Below, piece after piece: positions 20,762 through 34,006 of a DNA stretch of 64,000 nt. This stretch comes from Capniomyces stellatus (Eukaryota; Kickxellomycota; Harpellomycetes; Harpellales; Legeriomycetaceae). The stretch's first letter is position 1, and each line of letters opens with the position of its first letter. Made by a program: the position numbers and the translations under genes. The stretch covers positions 638,582 through 702,581 of the forward strand of contig LUVW01000001.1 in the NCBI GenBank assembly GCA_001661515.1, given 5' to 3'. Below the pieces are notes generated by a model. That model was given only the letters and a program-made list of their open reading frames with translations. It searched no databases and was not told where the DNA came from.

Positions 20762-22669
20762 TTATTTATGAGGATATTTTCTATTTGACCTGGATCTGGA
20801 TCTGGATCTAGTTCTTGAACGGGAGTCAGATGAGTGTTGCCTGCGCTCCTTTCGTTTACTATAGCGCGAGCTGTAGCTATGTCTATGTTTGGAGCGCGAA
20901 GAGCGGCGGTCTCGAGAGTCTGACCTCGACCTCGACCTCGACCTCGACCTCGACCTCGAGCTTGACCTTGACCTTGACCCTGACCTTGACCTTGACCTGG
21001 ACCTTGACCTGGACTTTGATCTCGACTCGAGCTTGTATCTGGGCCTAGATCTAGATCCAAATCTGGACCTTGAGTGCGATCGATTTCGCGAGTTTTTATT
21101 GGACTTTCTATATAGTTCCACTTCCTTATATTCGTTGGCCAAGTGGGGTTTGCTGTTGTGCCTGTTATTAACCCACAATGAGTTGGTTGAGGTGTCTTCA
21201 GACTTCAAACCCTTCCATTTGTTTTGGCCAGAACCCCCATGTCTATTTTCGGCGGCAGGATTCATTCTTGAGTCAGATCGGCCAGCCTCGGGTTTGTTGG
21301 TAGAACTCTGGTCCTGTATTTGATTGCTGTTCCTCTTTTCCCTATCTTTAAGCTCTTTAGATTTGATCAGATCGTGGAAAAATGCTCCTTTATGACGGAA
21401 CTTTTCGCCAGGGTTTGATTTTAATTGATTGGCTTTTTCAATTCTTTGTCTACGAACCAACTCCATGTCTTCTTTGAGTCTGTCCTTTTCGTCCATGTTC
21501 CTCCTCCTTTCAATTCCCTCTTGCTCTTTTTCAATTGCAACTCTAGCTTGCTTGTCTCTTTCTACTCTCGCCAGCTCTCTCACCTTCCACAGCGCATACT
21601 CAGCTTCTTCATCAAGCCCATCGGTGTCGTCAACATCTACAAACACAGATTCTCCAACATCGGGAACCTCAAATTCTTTTCTAACTTGTTCTGCTGCCAT
21701 TCGCAGAGTTTCTTCCCTCCTATTTTTCATGTGGAGTTGAAATTCTTCATCGTTTTGGATTTCTGTGTTGACAAACTGTGTTATAATCGCTGTTTCGGTT
21801 ATCCGTTTAGACCTATTTTCAGTTAAATCCGTTTTGTTTTAGTAAACTCTAGTTAACTTAATCTCCCCCCCAATTAAACCAACCCATTCATAGCTATGCA
21901 CGTGCACTAAGATCCAATTAGGAGCGAGCATTACTTTGGAATGAATACGGGCTTAATCATAGGTTTTATCGATTCGTCGCTTTCGTACGATGAGCTGGTA
22001 TCACCGCTGTCATTGCTCCCATCAGATCCACTCGAGTTCTACAGTTATAATCATGTTTATGTTTACTATTACATTCAAGTTTAACATTGCCTTGACCCGA
22101 ATTGCTAGCATCTTGTAGCTTCAAGAGACTGTCGAATAAGACATATTGATATTTCAAAAAAACAAAAAATAAAAAAAACATATTTTGAAAATAGCAATCA
22201 TAAATACCGTTTCATCAGAGGATTCAGCTGTCTTGTTTTGTGTCTGTTCCTCAAGCCGTCTTTTTGCCATCGCTTTTTCTCGAAGGATCTCTCTACGCCG
22301 TAGTCTTGAACTATCGGACTCATCTGAAGAGTCTGAGCTGGAAACTCGATCTTCGCTGCTTTCGGATCCCGATTGTACTCTTTGCCTCGCCAACAGCCTC
22401 CTTTTTGCAACGTCATTGTCAATTCCCGTTTCTTGATTGTTTATGTTTATTACTTTTATTTGTTTTAACTCCTCGATTCTTTGTGCTTTAGTTTTCTGCT
22501 TGCCATTTTCCCCATCTGATTCTGATCCATTTGATTCTGATTCGCTTTCAGAGTATGAAAACGCCTTCTCTTCACGTGGCGCTTTCCCCGGATAATACCG
22601 TGTCACTTGTGCACCAGAAGTAGCCACACCTTTATTTCTATTGCCCGCTCTAGTGTCTCTATTACTCAT
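20762..22669 (-). CDS. MFAP1: MFAP1-like spliceosomal B-complex protein with RS-rich tail
   Basis: Three exons on the minus strand: 22669-22208, 22038-21935 and 21812-20762, 538 residues. Exon 1 has the MFAP1 N-terminus (VTRYYPGKAPREEKAF) and acidic Ser runs. Exon 2 ends KPMIKPVFIPK, equal to the family's KPVFIRK. Exon 3 has the MFAP1 core EEAEYALWKVRELARVERD...IERRRNMDEKDRLKE, then KFRHKGAFFHD and NKWKGLKSEDTSTNSLW. MFAP1 joins the spliceosome in B complex before activation. The last about 115 residues are almost pure Arg-Ser dipeptides (encoded by GGTCGA-type hexamers), which MFAP1 of animals and plants does not usually carry. The RS tail may add SR-protein-like contacts. Both introns have GT-AG sites; a branch-like TTTAACTGA precedes the second acceptor. 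Upstream it is divergent from the Zn2Cys6 gene. Confidence 0.92.
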
Positions 22670-25129
22670 TTTTTTTTTCCTTTCTTCTCTTTCGCCCCTT
22701 TTTATTTTATTTTTTTAAATGTATTATAATGAGGCTTACAAATGCTTTTTGTTTATTCTTGGTACAGTATTAGCATGTAGATCGTTATCCGACTTGTGCC
22801 CAGAATCCTCTTGTTGATTAAAATAGGATTATGTAGTAGACAATCAAGGTGTCTGTAACAGCAGAATATTAGACTGAACAGGTTTGTCCAAGATTTGTTA
22901 TTATCTCTTTAAATCGCATAAAATTTAAAATTATTCAAGTCAAAATGTAAAAAAAAAGCTGGCGAATCCAGATGTCCAGCATAACCCCATAGCTAATTCG
23001 ATTGGATAAAAATAGCTGTAAAATAAATAGCTAAAGTTACGCTTTTATTTTATTTTATTTATCGAAAAATTTGTGTCTTTAATAAATAAAAACTACAACA
23101 TTACCTCGCAATAAAAATAATAAAAAAACCACTAAATTGTCGTGTTTATTGCTGTACGCGGATATTTGCCAAAGCTCATAGCTTTGTTGATGGCCATCAA
23201 TATATTTGTATGCACCTAGCCATATTAGACATAAATCCTGCAGCCGGAAGCGGTCTATATACGTATAGGGTGTTGAAAACATAAGCTTCATTGGCTGAAG
23301 GTATATTATTACAACGTTTTTTTTTATTCTCTTTAAGCGATATGTGGTACAGTGGTTAAATATTATTGTGATGGCCCTACTTTCAAGTGTCACTATACGC
23401 TGTAATGGTGTGGAATGGTCAAGACCAATGGTTTATAGTTGACATATAAGGAACAGCGATACTCGACTGAGTTGGACAGTGCACCGTTTGTTTAGGACAG
23501 ACCCGGAATATGTCTCATTGGGTGGTTTTTAACTGTACTTTCTTAATTTGTTTGTTTTTGGGTCAATGTAAACAAGGTTGCAGAATAGTACGCTGGTTCT
23601 TCAAATATATAGATGGTTGCCATTTACAACATTGGTTCAACTTTAAATCGCAATCAAACATGTTATCGCGTCAGCAATAGTAAAAGCACCAACCCTATTA
23701 CCTTCTCTATTAATAAGGGCATTGTTGTGTCGTGAAAACACAAACCCTACTCAAAATATCAAATATATTTTAATCAAATAGTATCAAATAGGCGCATTCA
23801 GCTATTTCCTAGAAGCAGTTTTCTCGTGTATTGGTGTTGATGGGTGTTATACGAAAGTAGGTAGTGGTTAATTATAGAAAAAGCTGGCTGAGAAGGGTAA
23901 GGAGCTAGTTGTGGAAGGTAATTGGGTTAGTTTTTAGTCATCAGGTTTTTGGTAAAATTCATTCCAGATTCTAGAAGACGAAAAAATAAAAAATAATTTA
24001 AGTATAACATGCCACTTAAAGAAAAAAAAAATAGTACTCGTCTGACTGTTCTATAAAGAATGGGATCCTGATAGCCAACATATACTTTTCTCAAGTTGTT
24101 TAATTGTAAAATACTAAGAGTGTTGCTCCGCCAAAAGATCTTTTTCAGGTTTGCTATCATATAAAGATACACTATTGACCAGTTGATTTGTTGATGGTGC
24201 TTTTGTCTAAGAACAAAATCTAATTTTTAGAACCAGGTCATTTGCTATACTCGGAGCTAAAGCAATTGTCTACTTTTGGGATGCTACTGTCTGTACTTTT
24301 ACTGAACAATCGTTACATTTGTTTAAATATGGAAAACTTGTGTATAACCCCATATTTATTCACGAGGGGCGGTGTCAGTTTAGTAATTGGACGCGGCAAA
24401 AGTAGGCTCTGTTGCACCTTTGTTTCACTACATGACCGTTAATAATACAATACAGCCATTCCAATTGTATCGTTTATACGCTGATAAGCCAAACAAGGGT
24501 ACATTCTTTTGTTTCTGTTTGGCTTATACTCAAAAAATATACGAGTTTATGTGTGAGAGTATTTATATGAGAAAAGTAAACAAGATTGGTATATAGACAT
24601 ATAAAATCTTGTTATTAATGTATAGCATAGCATGTGAGTTCTAAAAAGAACTTTATGTCGATTCATTTGTTGATACGCAAGTTTTATAACCCATTGGCAA
24701 AAACACACTACAAACCACCTAGGCTGACTGGAAAAAACGAATACAACTTGTCCTGTTTACGTTTTGGCTTAAACATAAAGTTCTGAAATAAATATCCAAT
24801 TATCCGACTATCATCAAGTTTAAAGGTTATATTATTCCAACTTGTAATTGTTTTGATTTGAATGGTTAACAAAACACAGATTCAAATACCAGCATTCATA
24901 TGAATGCACATTTGGTTTATTGCACATGTCCACTAGAAATATCGGTTATTGTCTAAATAACACATCAAAATATCTTTAGTTATTTTTATTGATGCTGGGA
25001 CTCAAATAAAAACAGAACAATAGAAATAGCGGTCCACATCCTGTTGGGCTAGTATATATGATGTATATTAATTCTCAGCTCTGACTATTGTAAATTGAAA
25101 CAATAATTCATTTGTGAAAAGTGAAATTA
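22670..25129. other. Long intergenic region between divergent genes
   Basis: 2.4 kb, AT-rich, between MFAP1 (minus) and the Zn2Cys6 gene (plus). Frames at 23079-23393, 23927-24172 and 24242-24442 have no motifs. No RNA gene or repeat family recognised. Confidence 0.4.
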
Positions 25130-28100
25130 ATGGAATATACCTACAAATTTAAGCTGCCTACGCCAGGTATAGGCACTCAGTTCGTCGAGTATGACAAGAG
25201 GAAGCGTAGTTTTCACAATGCAGTGCCGGGTTATATAACAAGTAAGCTAAACGAAATCGAATCACTGTATCAGTATCATGGCTCCAAGAGCTGAGTGCAC
25301 AACAAATATTTATTTACTCTTTTTTTCACGCGTGTACAACAGTTTTACCAAGTAAACATATTGCAAGACCATGAAAATAATCAATTTCATTTTAACAGTG
25401 CTTCCAGGCCAATTTATGTCTATGTCTATGTCTATGTCTATGTCTATGTCAATGTCAATTTTTCCTTCTTACTGTTGTACACCGGCGATTTGAATGGCCA
25501 AGTTAAAACAACCGAGTGATAGTTCAATACAAAAAAAAAACAGCAACCGAGAGATTAGTTATGGCGTATTTATCCTAACATCTTGGTGCATAACTGTGAT
25601 TTATATAGGCAATGGCGGGTTTTCAATAGGCGAGAGTAGTAAAGTGGCGGGACAAGGTGTAAAATATGATAGCGAGGAGTCAGAAGATTGTGACAGTAGC
25701 AAAAAACCTAAGCGAAAGACTTCAACACGAGTAAGACAAGCCTGTACTGAATGCAGGGTACGTAAGATCAGGTGTGATGGACTGAAACCTACGTGTAAGA
25801 TTTGCTTTAAAAAAAATCTTATGTGCTGCTACACCAAGGCCAAAAAGCGAGGAAGGCCTAAAAAAAATTCAGCAAACTCAGAGGAGGCTGAGGACAACGA
25901 AAGTGGGACTTTTATAAGTTATAAAAACAAAAACGCACCAATGAGCCTATTTGATAGTAACCGCAACAAAGATACTGCGGTTCCATACTATACTACAAAC
26001 AAAAAAGTATGCTATAGTGGTAAGTTTGTAGATACGGGTATGCAAAATCCTGAAAATAGTGTACACAGTAGGGGACTTGAAAGTTTACACATCAAGTATT
26101 TAGAAAGTAAAAAGTCTAAACCGAGGAGCACAAAAAGCATGCATTATACTAAAGACGGACCAAAATCAATAAAATGTAACTTGGCTTCAAGTGACTTGGG
26201 TTTTTTAGGTGACAATGTGTTTACTGGTATAAAAGCACAGAGCAGGGTCCATGATCAAAGCAGAGTTGCTGAATTTACAGACCCAATGCCACCTGGATCG
26301 TGTAACAAAACCGGAGTAAATCTGGCTAGCAGTAGTGGCACCAGTAGTATGAAATGCAAAAGTGTTGGTCTGTCAGCATGCCAAAGTAAAAATCCAAGGA
26401 GCGTGTTTAGACATGAGGGAGCCGCTCTGCCCCAAACCCAGCACAGAAATGCGTTTCATAGAATGGCGGCAAATCCCATAAGCAAGGAGCCTGGGGATAT
26501 GGAAACGTGTTACGTGGGTAGTTGTAAAACATTGAAGCAAATTAAATCAGGTACAAATATATATATTTACATAAATGGTCCTGGCAAAATGTCAAATATA
26601 AAATACGTTTGTGTATTTGAGTCGCGGCTATGGTTAATATTATGGACAAATAACTAAATCTTAATTTAGATTGATATCATGTTTCTATGCTGTATTTAAT
26701 TAAAAAAAATAGGTAACGCTTCTTTGGTCAATAATCTAACAAAAAAAAAGGAGTCGGATCATGGTAAGAGATGTGATTTGTAATACTTTGTTCCGAGTGC
26801 ACACGAGTACATTGGTGTGTAAATATTTATTTGTCATATCTAATTATTATAAACAGCAAGCGTAGAATCTTGGTATTATTTACTAATATATATATACTAT
26901 CCTCCTTTGCATCAAAACGAATCTAGAGTTTGGAAAGAAATTGGGACAGGGGCTTGTGGGTGGAGCGGGTGTAGAATATGGCAACATCGCCTCAGACAAG
27001 AGATCAATAGTCATTAACAGCAGGCTGCTGGATCTAGAGCCAAATAAAGGCATGGCATTGGTGGCCGTAGAAGCGTACTTGGAATACGTATACCCCATCT
27101 GTCCAGTGATAGACGTCCTGAAATTTCTGACTCAGTTAGAGGCCGGGAGTATTGACCCATTTTTTTGGTTCTGTTTGCGGGCTTTATGCACCAAGCTTTA
27201 CCTGGCAAAGTGTTGGAATAAGAGGATTAGTAACGCTTCATTGAAGCTTTTGAGGTGTGACGAGTCTTTTTTTATAGCCAAAGTAAACAGCACTATAAAC
27301 GAGGTGTTCAAGAGCTGTGAGCTGGCCAAGGTCCAAGGACTGATACTACTGAGTATGTATAAAAGGCTCTCAAGCTGCGAGACAGAGTCTTATGAAATAT
27401 TCAATTTGGCGCTAAGGTAGAATTTAAATACTTGATGATGAGAAATTAAGCTTATTTGATATACTGTTGTAGTTAAAGATCAAATAACAACAGCTGATTC
27501 TGTTCGCGCATAAATTCGGCTGTATATATATGAGTGAAGTAGCTAGAGAGATATTTGCTTATTCATTTGTTGGAAATAGGGTATATATACACTGTTTTCT
27601 TTTTATGTAACCGAGTTGGTAATTGGTACTGAAATATATATTATATATTAGGTCTTTTGAGAAGGCTATCAACAACACCAAGTTAAACTCAACGAATATG
27701 TTGGCAGGTTCTTGTAGCTGGATGCAGCGCAAGGACTCGGAAACGTGGAGAATGATTTGCTGTTTGCTTTTTTCTGGTGATCAAAGTTATTCTATGATAT
27801 ACAAAAGGCCCAGCGTGCTCAGCATAGACATTGTTCAAAACTTTATAGGCTATGGTAAAGGTAGGGAAGGCATACTTGTCTTTGGCTGGCTAGTAAATTA
27901 ACATTTTTCAAAGCAAAATGATGTTTGCAGCTGCATATATGGTTTATGAAATGTAGGCTATATTCCAATTTATATTTACGCAGAATAAAAATCTACTGAT
28001 TATAGATGCGTTGAAAGGAGGGCTGGGGACCGAGTTTTGCTTTTTGGCACCGCATTTGGAGGCTGGATCTGTTATTGTTGGGTTTAGATCGCTTTTGTCC

Positions 28101-29377
28101 AAAATTTCTCTACTGCTAGAAGATACGCTTAAACAATGTTGCGCAAAACCATCAACCGGGTCTGTAAATAAAGCTTTGTGTGATTTATCAGGGTCTATGC
28201 AAACTGAAGTCAACACACTGGAATCGAGCATCGCAAATGCACAGAGAATTACAAACTCTGTTCTACAGAAACTTAGGATGGGCTTAAATAGTAAAGATAT
28301 GTCTGTTATTCCAAGCGTTATTGAGTCCGATTTGGATAGCTTTGCTAGCTTTAGACACCAAGCCCGCAAAGAAAGTATGGGCAAAAATAATGTTTATGAA
28401 TCATTCCAAGAGGGCGTATACACACAGCGCTATGGCTGCGAACCCGAAAAAATGGACACCAGAGAAATGGCCTCTATAAAAGAAATGTGTACAAAGTATG
28501 GTTCATACAAGATGATTCTGTGTATGTACTACAACCAACTTGTGCTCTTCAATGCCTTAGATGCGCTATTTTACATAAGCCTTGTAGAGATGTATATGGA
28601 AACCAAGGGAAGGTTTTCAGGTTGTGAATATATGAAGGATAGCAGTCGTTTTACACATCAGATGGATGAAATGATTAGGACCTTTGAGACAAAGATTGAA
28701 ACCAAGCTTGTAGCTCTTTCTAAAGTAATAGACAACACTGAGGCCTATGTCCAAGACGATATTTTGGGACTGCTCAAAAACAAAGGTAATTGTTATCATC
28801 GCACGTTTAAGTAGCGCCCATTTACTGTATCATAACTTTCTGCGTTAAATTCACGTAATCCTCTCAACTAGAGTACGCATAAAATCATTGATATAAACCA
28901 ACTTTCTAACTATATTTCATTGTGAAATAATCCGGGTTAGATCTGGAATATATTGGGTTTGGGCGAGAAAAGCAAAGATGTGCGTCAGGTAGCAAGGATG
29001 AGCTTTTTGATCCTTGGAAATGCACATCAGACTTGATTTCTCAAAATATCCAAGGCGGATCGGGGTTGGCCTACTTGAACAGCGTTCTGGAAACCAAAAG
29101 ATCTGATTATACAAACAGCAACAGTGGGCCCAAATACACAGACAGTGCCACTAAGCCATATTTAGAAAAGAACATACTGAACATATTCCCTCCCATAACG
29201 TCGTATGTGTTATATTATATAGCAGACTACCTATCCGGAACACTGAAAAGCCATGCATTTAAGAATTACAGCAGAAAAAGTGAAACGCAAGAAAACATTT
29301 GCAGCCTTGTGAGATTTTTGAATAACTACCAAAACGAGTACTCAAACCTGGACGTCCTTTCTTTTATTAACATATGA
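25130..29377 (+). CDS. Zn2Cys6 fungal transcription factor
   Basis: Seven exons in phase: 25130-25241, 25609-26550, 26713-26763, 26927-27416, 27652-27854, 28006-28785, 28941-29377, giving 1004 residues. The zinc binuclear cluster lies at about 83-112: CTECRVRKIRCDGLKPTC then KICFKKNLMC, with all six cysteines at normal spacing. It is followed by a basic KKRGRPKKN. A middle homology region fits from about residue 390 (VAVEAYLEYVYPICPVIDVL, like the YFE-VHP-PI pattern of fungal-specific regulators), with WFCLRALCTKLYLAK after it. The first exon rests on phase and splice sites only (ACAA|GTAAGC to TATATAG|GC); the gene could start elsewhere. Target genes are unknown. Introns 1 (367 bases) and 4 (235 bases) are the longest. 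Confidence 0.8.
25415..25450. repeat. (TATGTC)6 microsatellite in an intron
   Basis: Six perfect copies of TATGTC followed by AATGTCAAT, within the proposed first intron of the Zn2Cys6 gene. Confidence 0.9.
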
Positions 29378-30210
29378 AAGTATACATAGTCTTTGTTTTG
29401 GCGCAATAGTACAACATAGTACAACACAGTACAACACAACACAACACAACACAACACAACACAACACAACACCCAATCATCCCTCTAAAGCGAACCTGAC
29501 AATCAACATCAACCTGACGACCAACACCAACCCGACTACTGAGCATAGCCGCCCGCTAGTATGCTGCATTAAATCTACAGATGTTTGTTATTGGTGTGGT
29601 TGTTGCAACTATTGTACGTTCTTGTACATTGGTTAAACGCAGTGCGGCCCAGTCTAATGGCTGTGGCTTGGGAACAGAGTTTAGGAGAATAGCTAGTGTT
29701 AATATTTTGTTTACTTATACATTGAATTGGTGTTTTGCTTATTTCACACTGAATTGGTGCTTTGCTTTTTGTTTTTAGTCGATATGTTTGTCTATTTGAC
29801 ATTACTCTTCTTAATTTAGTTGAATATAACAGTGCTGATATTTTGGATGTGGTTTTCTTGATCATCAGAAGCTAGGCCAGCCTAGTAGAATAACTAGGAG
29901 AAATCAGAGCTATGCTTTTGAATTTACTACCACATTTATTGCTGGTGTACCTTAGTGCGTTATTAACCTTACCGCTTTGTTTTTCGTTTGCTCTCTAAAA
30001 AATAGTCTGAATTTTATTATTTTTTTTGAAAAAAACATTGGGATTAAAATCGTTTAATTAATTCCAAACAAAGCAAGCGAATATTCTTTATTCTATGGTA
30101 AACATCCTTTATTCCAACAACAGCCAGTTTTATCAATTTCGATACACAAACTCGGAAAAAACAATTAAAAATCATCAACGCTTCTAAAATTCAAACGAAA
30201 TTAAAGCAAG
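29378..30210. other. Intergenic region with ACAAC repeats
   Basis: Eight ACAAC units at 29431-29470, followed by related imperfect units (AACCTGAC, CAACACCAACC) to about 29540. No gene supported. Confidence 0.5.
29431..29470. repeat. (ACAAC)8 microsatellite
   Basis: Eight perfect tandem copies just downstream of the Zn2Cys6 gene, with two looser TACAACA units before them. Confidence 0.85.
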
Positions 30211-31795
30211 ATGAAGTCTGTTTTTCAGTGCTTACTAATAAGGTAATGATTCCCATCAAAGTTATAGAAATTGAATGGCTTGTTAGATTGCTAGCAGTGC
30301 ACCAACGCGATTTAAATGTAGACATGCCCATTCAATGGTACCAAAGTGAATTTTTAGTGATGGCATCATGGCGTTTCCGATTGTTTCGAACCTAACAATA
30401 CAACTGGCTTTTTTTGCAAACATGCTATAGCTTTATAGTTTTTATCTTAACAGGCGAATCTAAAGATTTATTCAAGATTCGAGGACGAGTAGCCGAGAAT
30501 GAGATTCTGACAGGTAAGCTTTAGCCAGGACTTTATCCAGGGTTTCAAACAATTTTTTTTTGCACACCCAGCAGGTTAATTGAGTATCAATAGAGCAAAC
30601 GCAGATTGTACGCTGTGTTTTTAAGGAGACTTGTCCTGTTTAGCATGGAGACTTCCCAGAAAGGAAATCGAATCCCCAATATATACAAAACGGATTGCGG
30701 TTGGCGCACGATATCCCGAAGCGTTTGGTCTAGATACTAAACATGCAATGCTATACACACCGCCAGCTATGCGGATCTGATGTTTTTCTACTTGGTGTTT
30801 CAATGGCGTTATCTTGATCTCAGCTTGGCTCACGGTGATATTACTGTTACGTGCGATTTAAATGTTTTATTTTTATTTTTTTAAATGTATTTACAACTAG
30901 ATCTGAACAAGCTTTCGATCGACACAAGGGTTGTGGTTGATGGCGGCGAATTTGTAGGATTTTTGCAAGAGGCTGGCGAATTCCATATGTAAGTGCTTTA
31001 TTCCAAAAACCATAGTTATACAGATACGTGTCGGTACACACTATACAATTCTGAGCTGTGGTTGACTCTACTGTATATCTAATACGAGTTTACTGTAATA
31101 GCAACAATGTAGGGCTTGGCGATCACACTCTGGAGATACAGAGCATAGATTACACTTTCCCTAAAGTTTTGCTTCGAATTGAAAGAGTGGAGTCTAAAGC
31201 TGTAGTTTCTGCTTGGTATTTTATACCAGGAACCGAATATAACACTGACGGAAAATCTTTGCCATTTCCTTTGGTACTTTCGCCTATCCAAAAGCGCAAC
31301 TTTTTTATTGTAAGTATTTTAAGAGTAGATACTTTAATAGCCGCATACACAAACGCATGCTGTTGTATTATACTAGCCAGTACCATTGACTAACCACACT
31401 GACACTAAATTATTACTGTGTGTAGCAAAGACAATCCTTTAGTATTATCAGCATTCTTAAAAACCCATACATGATGATGGTTGGCGTCTCGTTGCTATTT
31501 GTATTCCTAATCCCCAAGCTGCAAGCCTCAATGGGTAATATTTGATTTACAGACTTCAGCATTATTGGTTGTGTTTATTTATTTTGATTTTTTTACTGCT
31601 GATACTCATCGAAATACTTCTTACGCGCCTTTTATCTATTTACTTTCTTTATTCACCCTCTTCAATCTCAACTTTGTTTTATTAGATCCCGAAGAAATTG
31701 CCGAGAGTTCGAAAATGTTTTCGAAATCACAGGGTCCATCTCTGGACATATCATCTACACTTGCTCAGTTCTCGGCCAGTGCAAATAAAAAGTAG
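30211..31795 (+). CDS. EMC7: ER membrane protein complex subunit 7 (EMC7-like)
   Basis: Six exons in phase: 30211-30242, 30431-30513, 30901-30988, 31102-31309, 31426-31534, 31686-31795, giving 209 residues (human EMC7 has 242). Exons 1 and 2 join to a clean signal peptide (MKSVFQCLLISFIVFILTG). The luminal beta domain has FKIRGRV, TRVVVDGGEFVGFLQEAGEF and GDHTLEIQSIDYTFPKV, all EMC7 hallmarks. The late part has NPYMMMVGVSLLFVFLIPKL as the membrane helix, then the conserved MDPEEIAESSKMF cytosolic start. The EMC inserts and stabilises membrane proteins at the endoplasmic reticulum. The acceptor for exon 2 was chosen at 30431 because the next AG (30453) gives a stop at once. Family sure. Confidence 0.92.
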
Positions 31796-33745
31796 AGTTG
31801 TTGTCTAAATTCGAGCCATGTTTTGTGCCTTTTAGCATATACATTTACGTTTACATTAAATATTTCATTTTTTTTCTTCACAATAATACAAGTATTATTT
31901 TCGGTTTGATGCTTCTGGTTAACTGTAAATACTATTACCACTCCCAACAGTATGGGTATCCCATAACAGTTTGTGTATCGCTTACACATTAACCCATTAA
32001 ATTGTCAATTGTTTAAAGTACGCTCTATTTTTTTATTTTTATTTATTTATTTTAGTTCTTTTTGTATCCTTCATTTGAAACAGACGTTAAGGTAGGAAAT
32101 ATACTTGAATCTGCGATTAAAGAAGGACGTTGATATCTCAGTTCGTCGTATCAACATAGAAACATTTTTTATATCCAAAATCCAGAAAAAATATTGACCA
32201 GAAAGCAAGCCATAATCCTTAAGACCTAGGGAAATAAGAAAAACAGCCCGCTAAATGCTCAAATCATACCCCTTCCAAAACTCCAAATAAAAAGAAATGC
32301 ACCAGATAGTCTTTACAACTCGGCCACCCTCGCTACAAAAACTGCATCAAGGCACGCCTAGTAAACAATAATTTATGAAATCAGATCCAGCTAACTTAAA
32401 GCCTACCAAAAGCTAGTTTTAGCAGGATTAAATCAACCAAATTAAATAAAAAATCGTAAACGAAACTGACAAGTGTTACAACACTTACTACCAAAAATTA
32501 TTTATTTTACATTCAGAATTCAGTTTTTTTCTCACTTGAACTTATGGTGAATATAGCAGAATCACGTGACAAACCAAAAACATTTGTTGGCACCAATTTT
32601 TAACCTTATTCGCCAATAAAGAGCGTGAAAATTCAAAACTCGCTATAAAAATACCCAGCAAAGTTAGCGGGATATAATCTCGCAATTAAAGGTAAAAAGC
32701 GCTTCAACAATAATAAAAAAGCAAAAGCAAAAAAAAAAAAAATATGAGAGAAAGCTTAGTGGGTGGTATACCAAGATGTTCAAGGAACAGCAAGAAAAAA
32801 AAAAGGATATATTAAAAATAACAGTCAGTTTTGACCACTGATAGCCCAAATACTCGCACACAGAATTCATCAAGCACCGGGGTTATACACAGTCCACAAA
32901 ATTATAGTCTGTACAGGGTAAAGTTAGTGTCAGATGGTAGGCGGCTCTTAACGTCTATAGTCTGAAACGGGAAAATGTTTATAATCGATCAAGTATACAA
33001 GTAGCACTGGTGTATTTTGTTGTAGACCCAAGTGTACTATAGTCACTGTCATAAACATTCTAGTAAACAGCCTAACTCTAATTATTTCAGTCATCCAATA
33101 TATCTTCGCTTAATTAATTTCAGTTGCTAAATTGTTCTCTGCTGCTATTCGTCAAGATAACTAATTGGTTTCTGTTATAAATCTGTAGTAGGGTTTTTGC
33201 CAAAAACAATAATCATTTTTTTTTTTTTTATCAACATAGTTGGAATCCACATTATTAATAGTTTGCTTCTTGCAATTTAGTATTTTTCCTCCCCCCCTTA
33301 TATTTTCGAGATAAAGCAAAACGATTTATTCAGCTGACTTGAGTTTAAAAACAAATCTTTTCTACAGTTTTTAAGATTAGGAATTAAGCATTCGATTAAA
33401 ATGTAAGTTTATTTCCATTCTTTAATATGAATATATAAACTAGATACTGTCAAGATCATTCAGAAGGATTAGCCCTTCCCCCCTCTGGATGTAATAGTTA
33501 TTCAAACATCATTGATTGATAATCGTGTTTTTTTTTCTATATTTTGGTTTTAATCCTTTCACATTAAAGTGAAATCCAGGATCCAAAAAAAATATTAACG
33601 CATGTCGTATAGCTTCTTTTATTTGTTTTACTATTTTTATTTTGAAAAAAAACGGGGCATGCAAGCAGGCTTCTCAAAGCGGTAAATCGAGCAATTTTGA
33701 CCATCAAACAATTTGATTTTGTTTTTAATTAGATTATAATACAAA
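31796..33745. other. Intergenic region, 2 kb
   Basis: No gene supported; frames are short and low in complexity. Upstream of QCR8 a donor-like site (GATTAAAAT|GTAAGT, near 33402) and the acceptor-like AATTAG before the ATG could bound a 5' UTR intron. TATAAA-like words occur near 32643. Confidence 0.4.
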
Positions 33746-34006
33746 ATGGCAGGAGGATATTCAGGATGGTGGGGACACATGGGCGGACCTAAAGAAAGAG
33801 GATTTGTAACGTATACCATGTCTCCATTCGAGCTAAAAGCAATGAAGGGTGTGTGGTCACACGGCCCAACAAATGTACTTAAACGCTCAGCTGCCCAACT
33901 TCCATACATTGTTCCAGCAGCCATGATATTGTTTGGTGCAATCTCATACGGAAAAAAGCGATCTGCTTACTTGCATAGCAAGGCTGGACATCACGAATTG
34001 AGCTAA
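33746..34006 (+). CDS. QCR8: Cytochrome bc1 complex subunit 8 (UcrQ/Qcr8)
   Basis: A single-exon protein of 86 residues. GFVTYTMSPFELKAMKG matches the family's VTYTLSPFEQ signature. One membrane helix follows (LPYIVPAAMILFGAISYG), ending in a basic matrix or intermembrane tail (KKRSAYLHSK). Qcr8 is a small ubiquinone-binding-site neighbour subunit of respiratory complex III in the inner mitochondrial membrane. Length fits (about 80-95). Start ATGGCAGG has A at -3. Codon use is richer in C than the neighbours. Confidence 0.92.
   Translation: MAGGYSGWWGHMGGPKERGFVTYTMSPFELKAMKGVWSHGPTNVLKRSAAQLPYIVPAAMILFGAISYGKKRSAYLHSKAGHHELS

Noticed and set aside
20815..21323. Asp/Leu and Thr/Ser repeat frames on the plus strand
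   Set aside because: Antisense readings of the hexamer that codes Arg-Ser in MFAP1.
25130..25294. Independent 54-residue gene
   Set aside because: An internal GTAAGC donor in phase with the Zn2Cys6 exon fits better as the first exon.
29431..29470. CRISPR-like repeats
   Set aside because: Units are five bases and contiguous without spacers; the host is eukaryotic.
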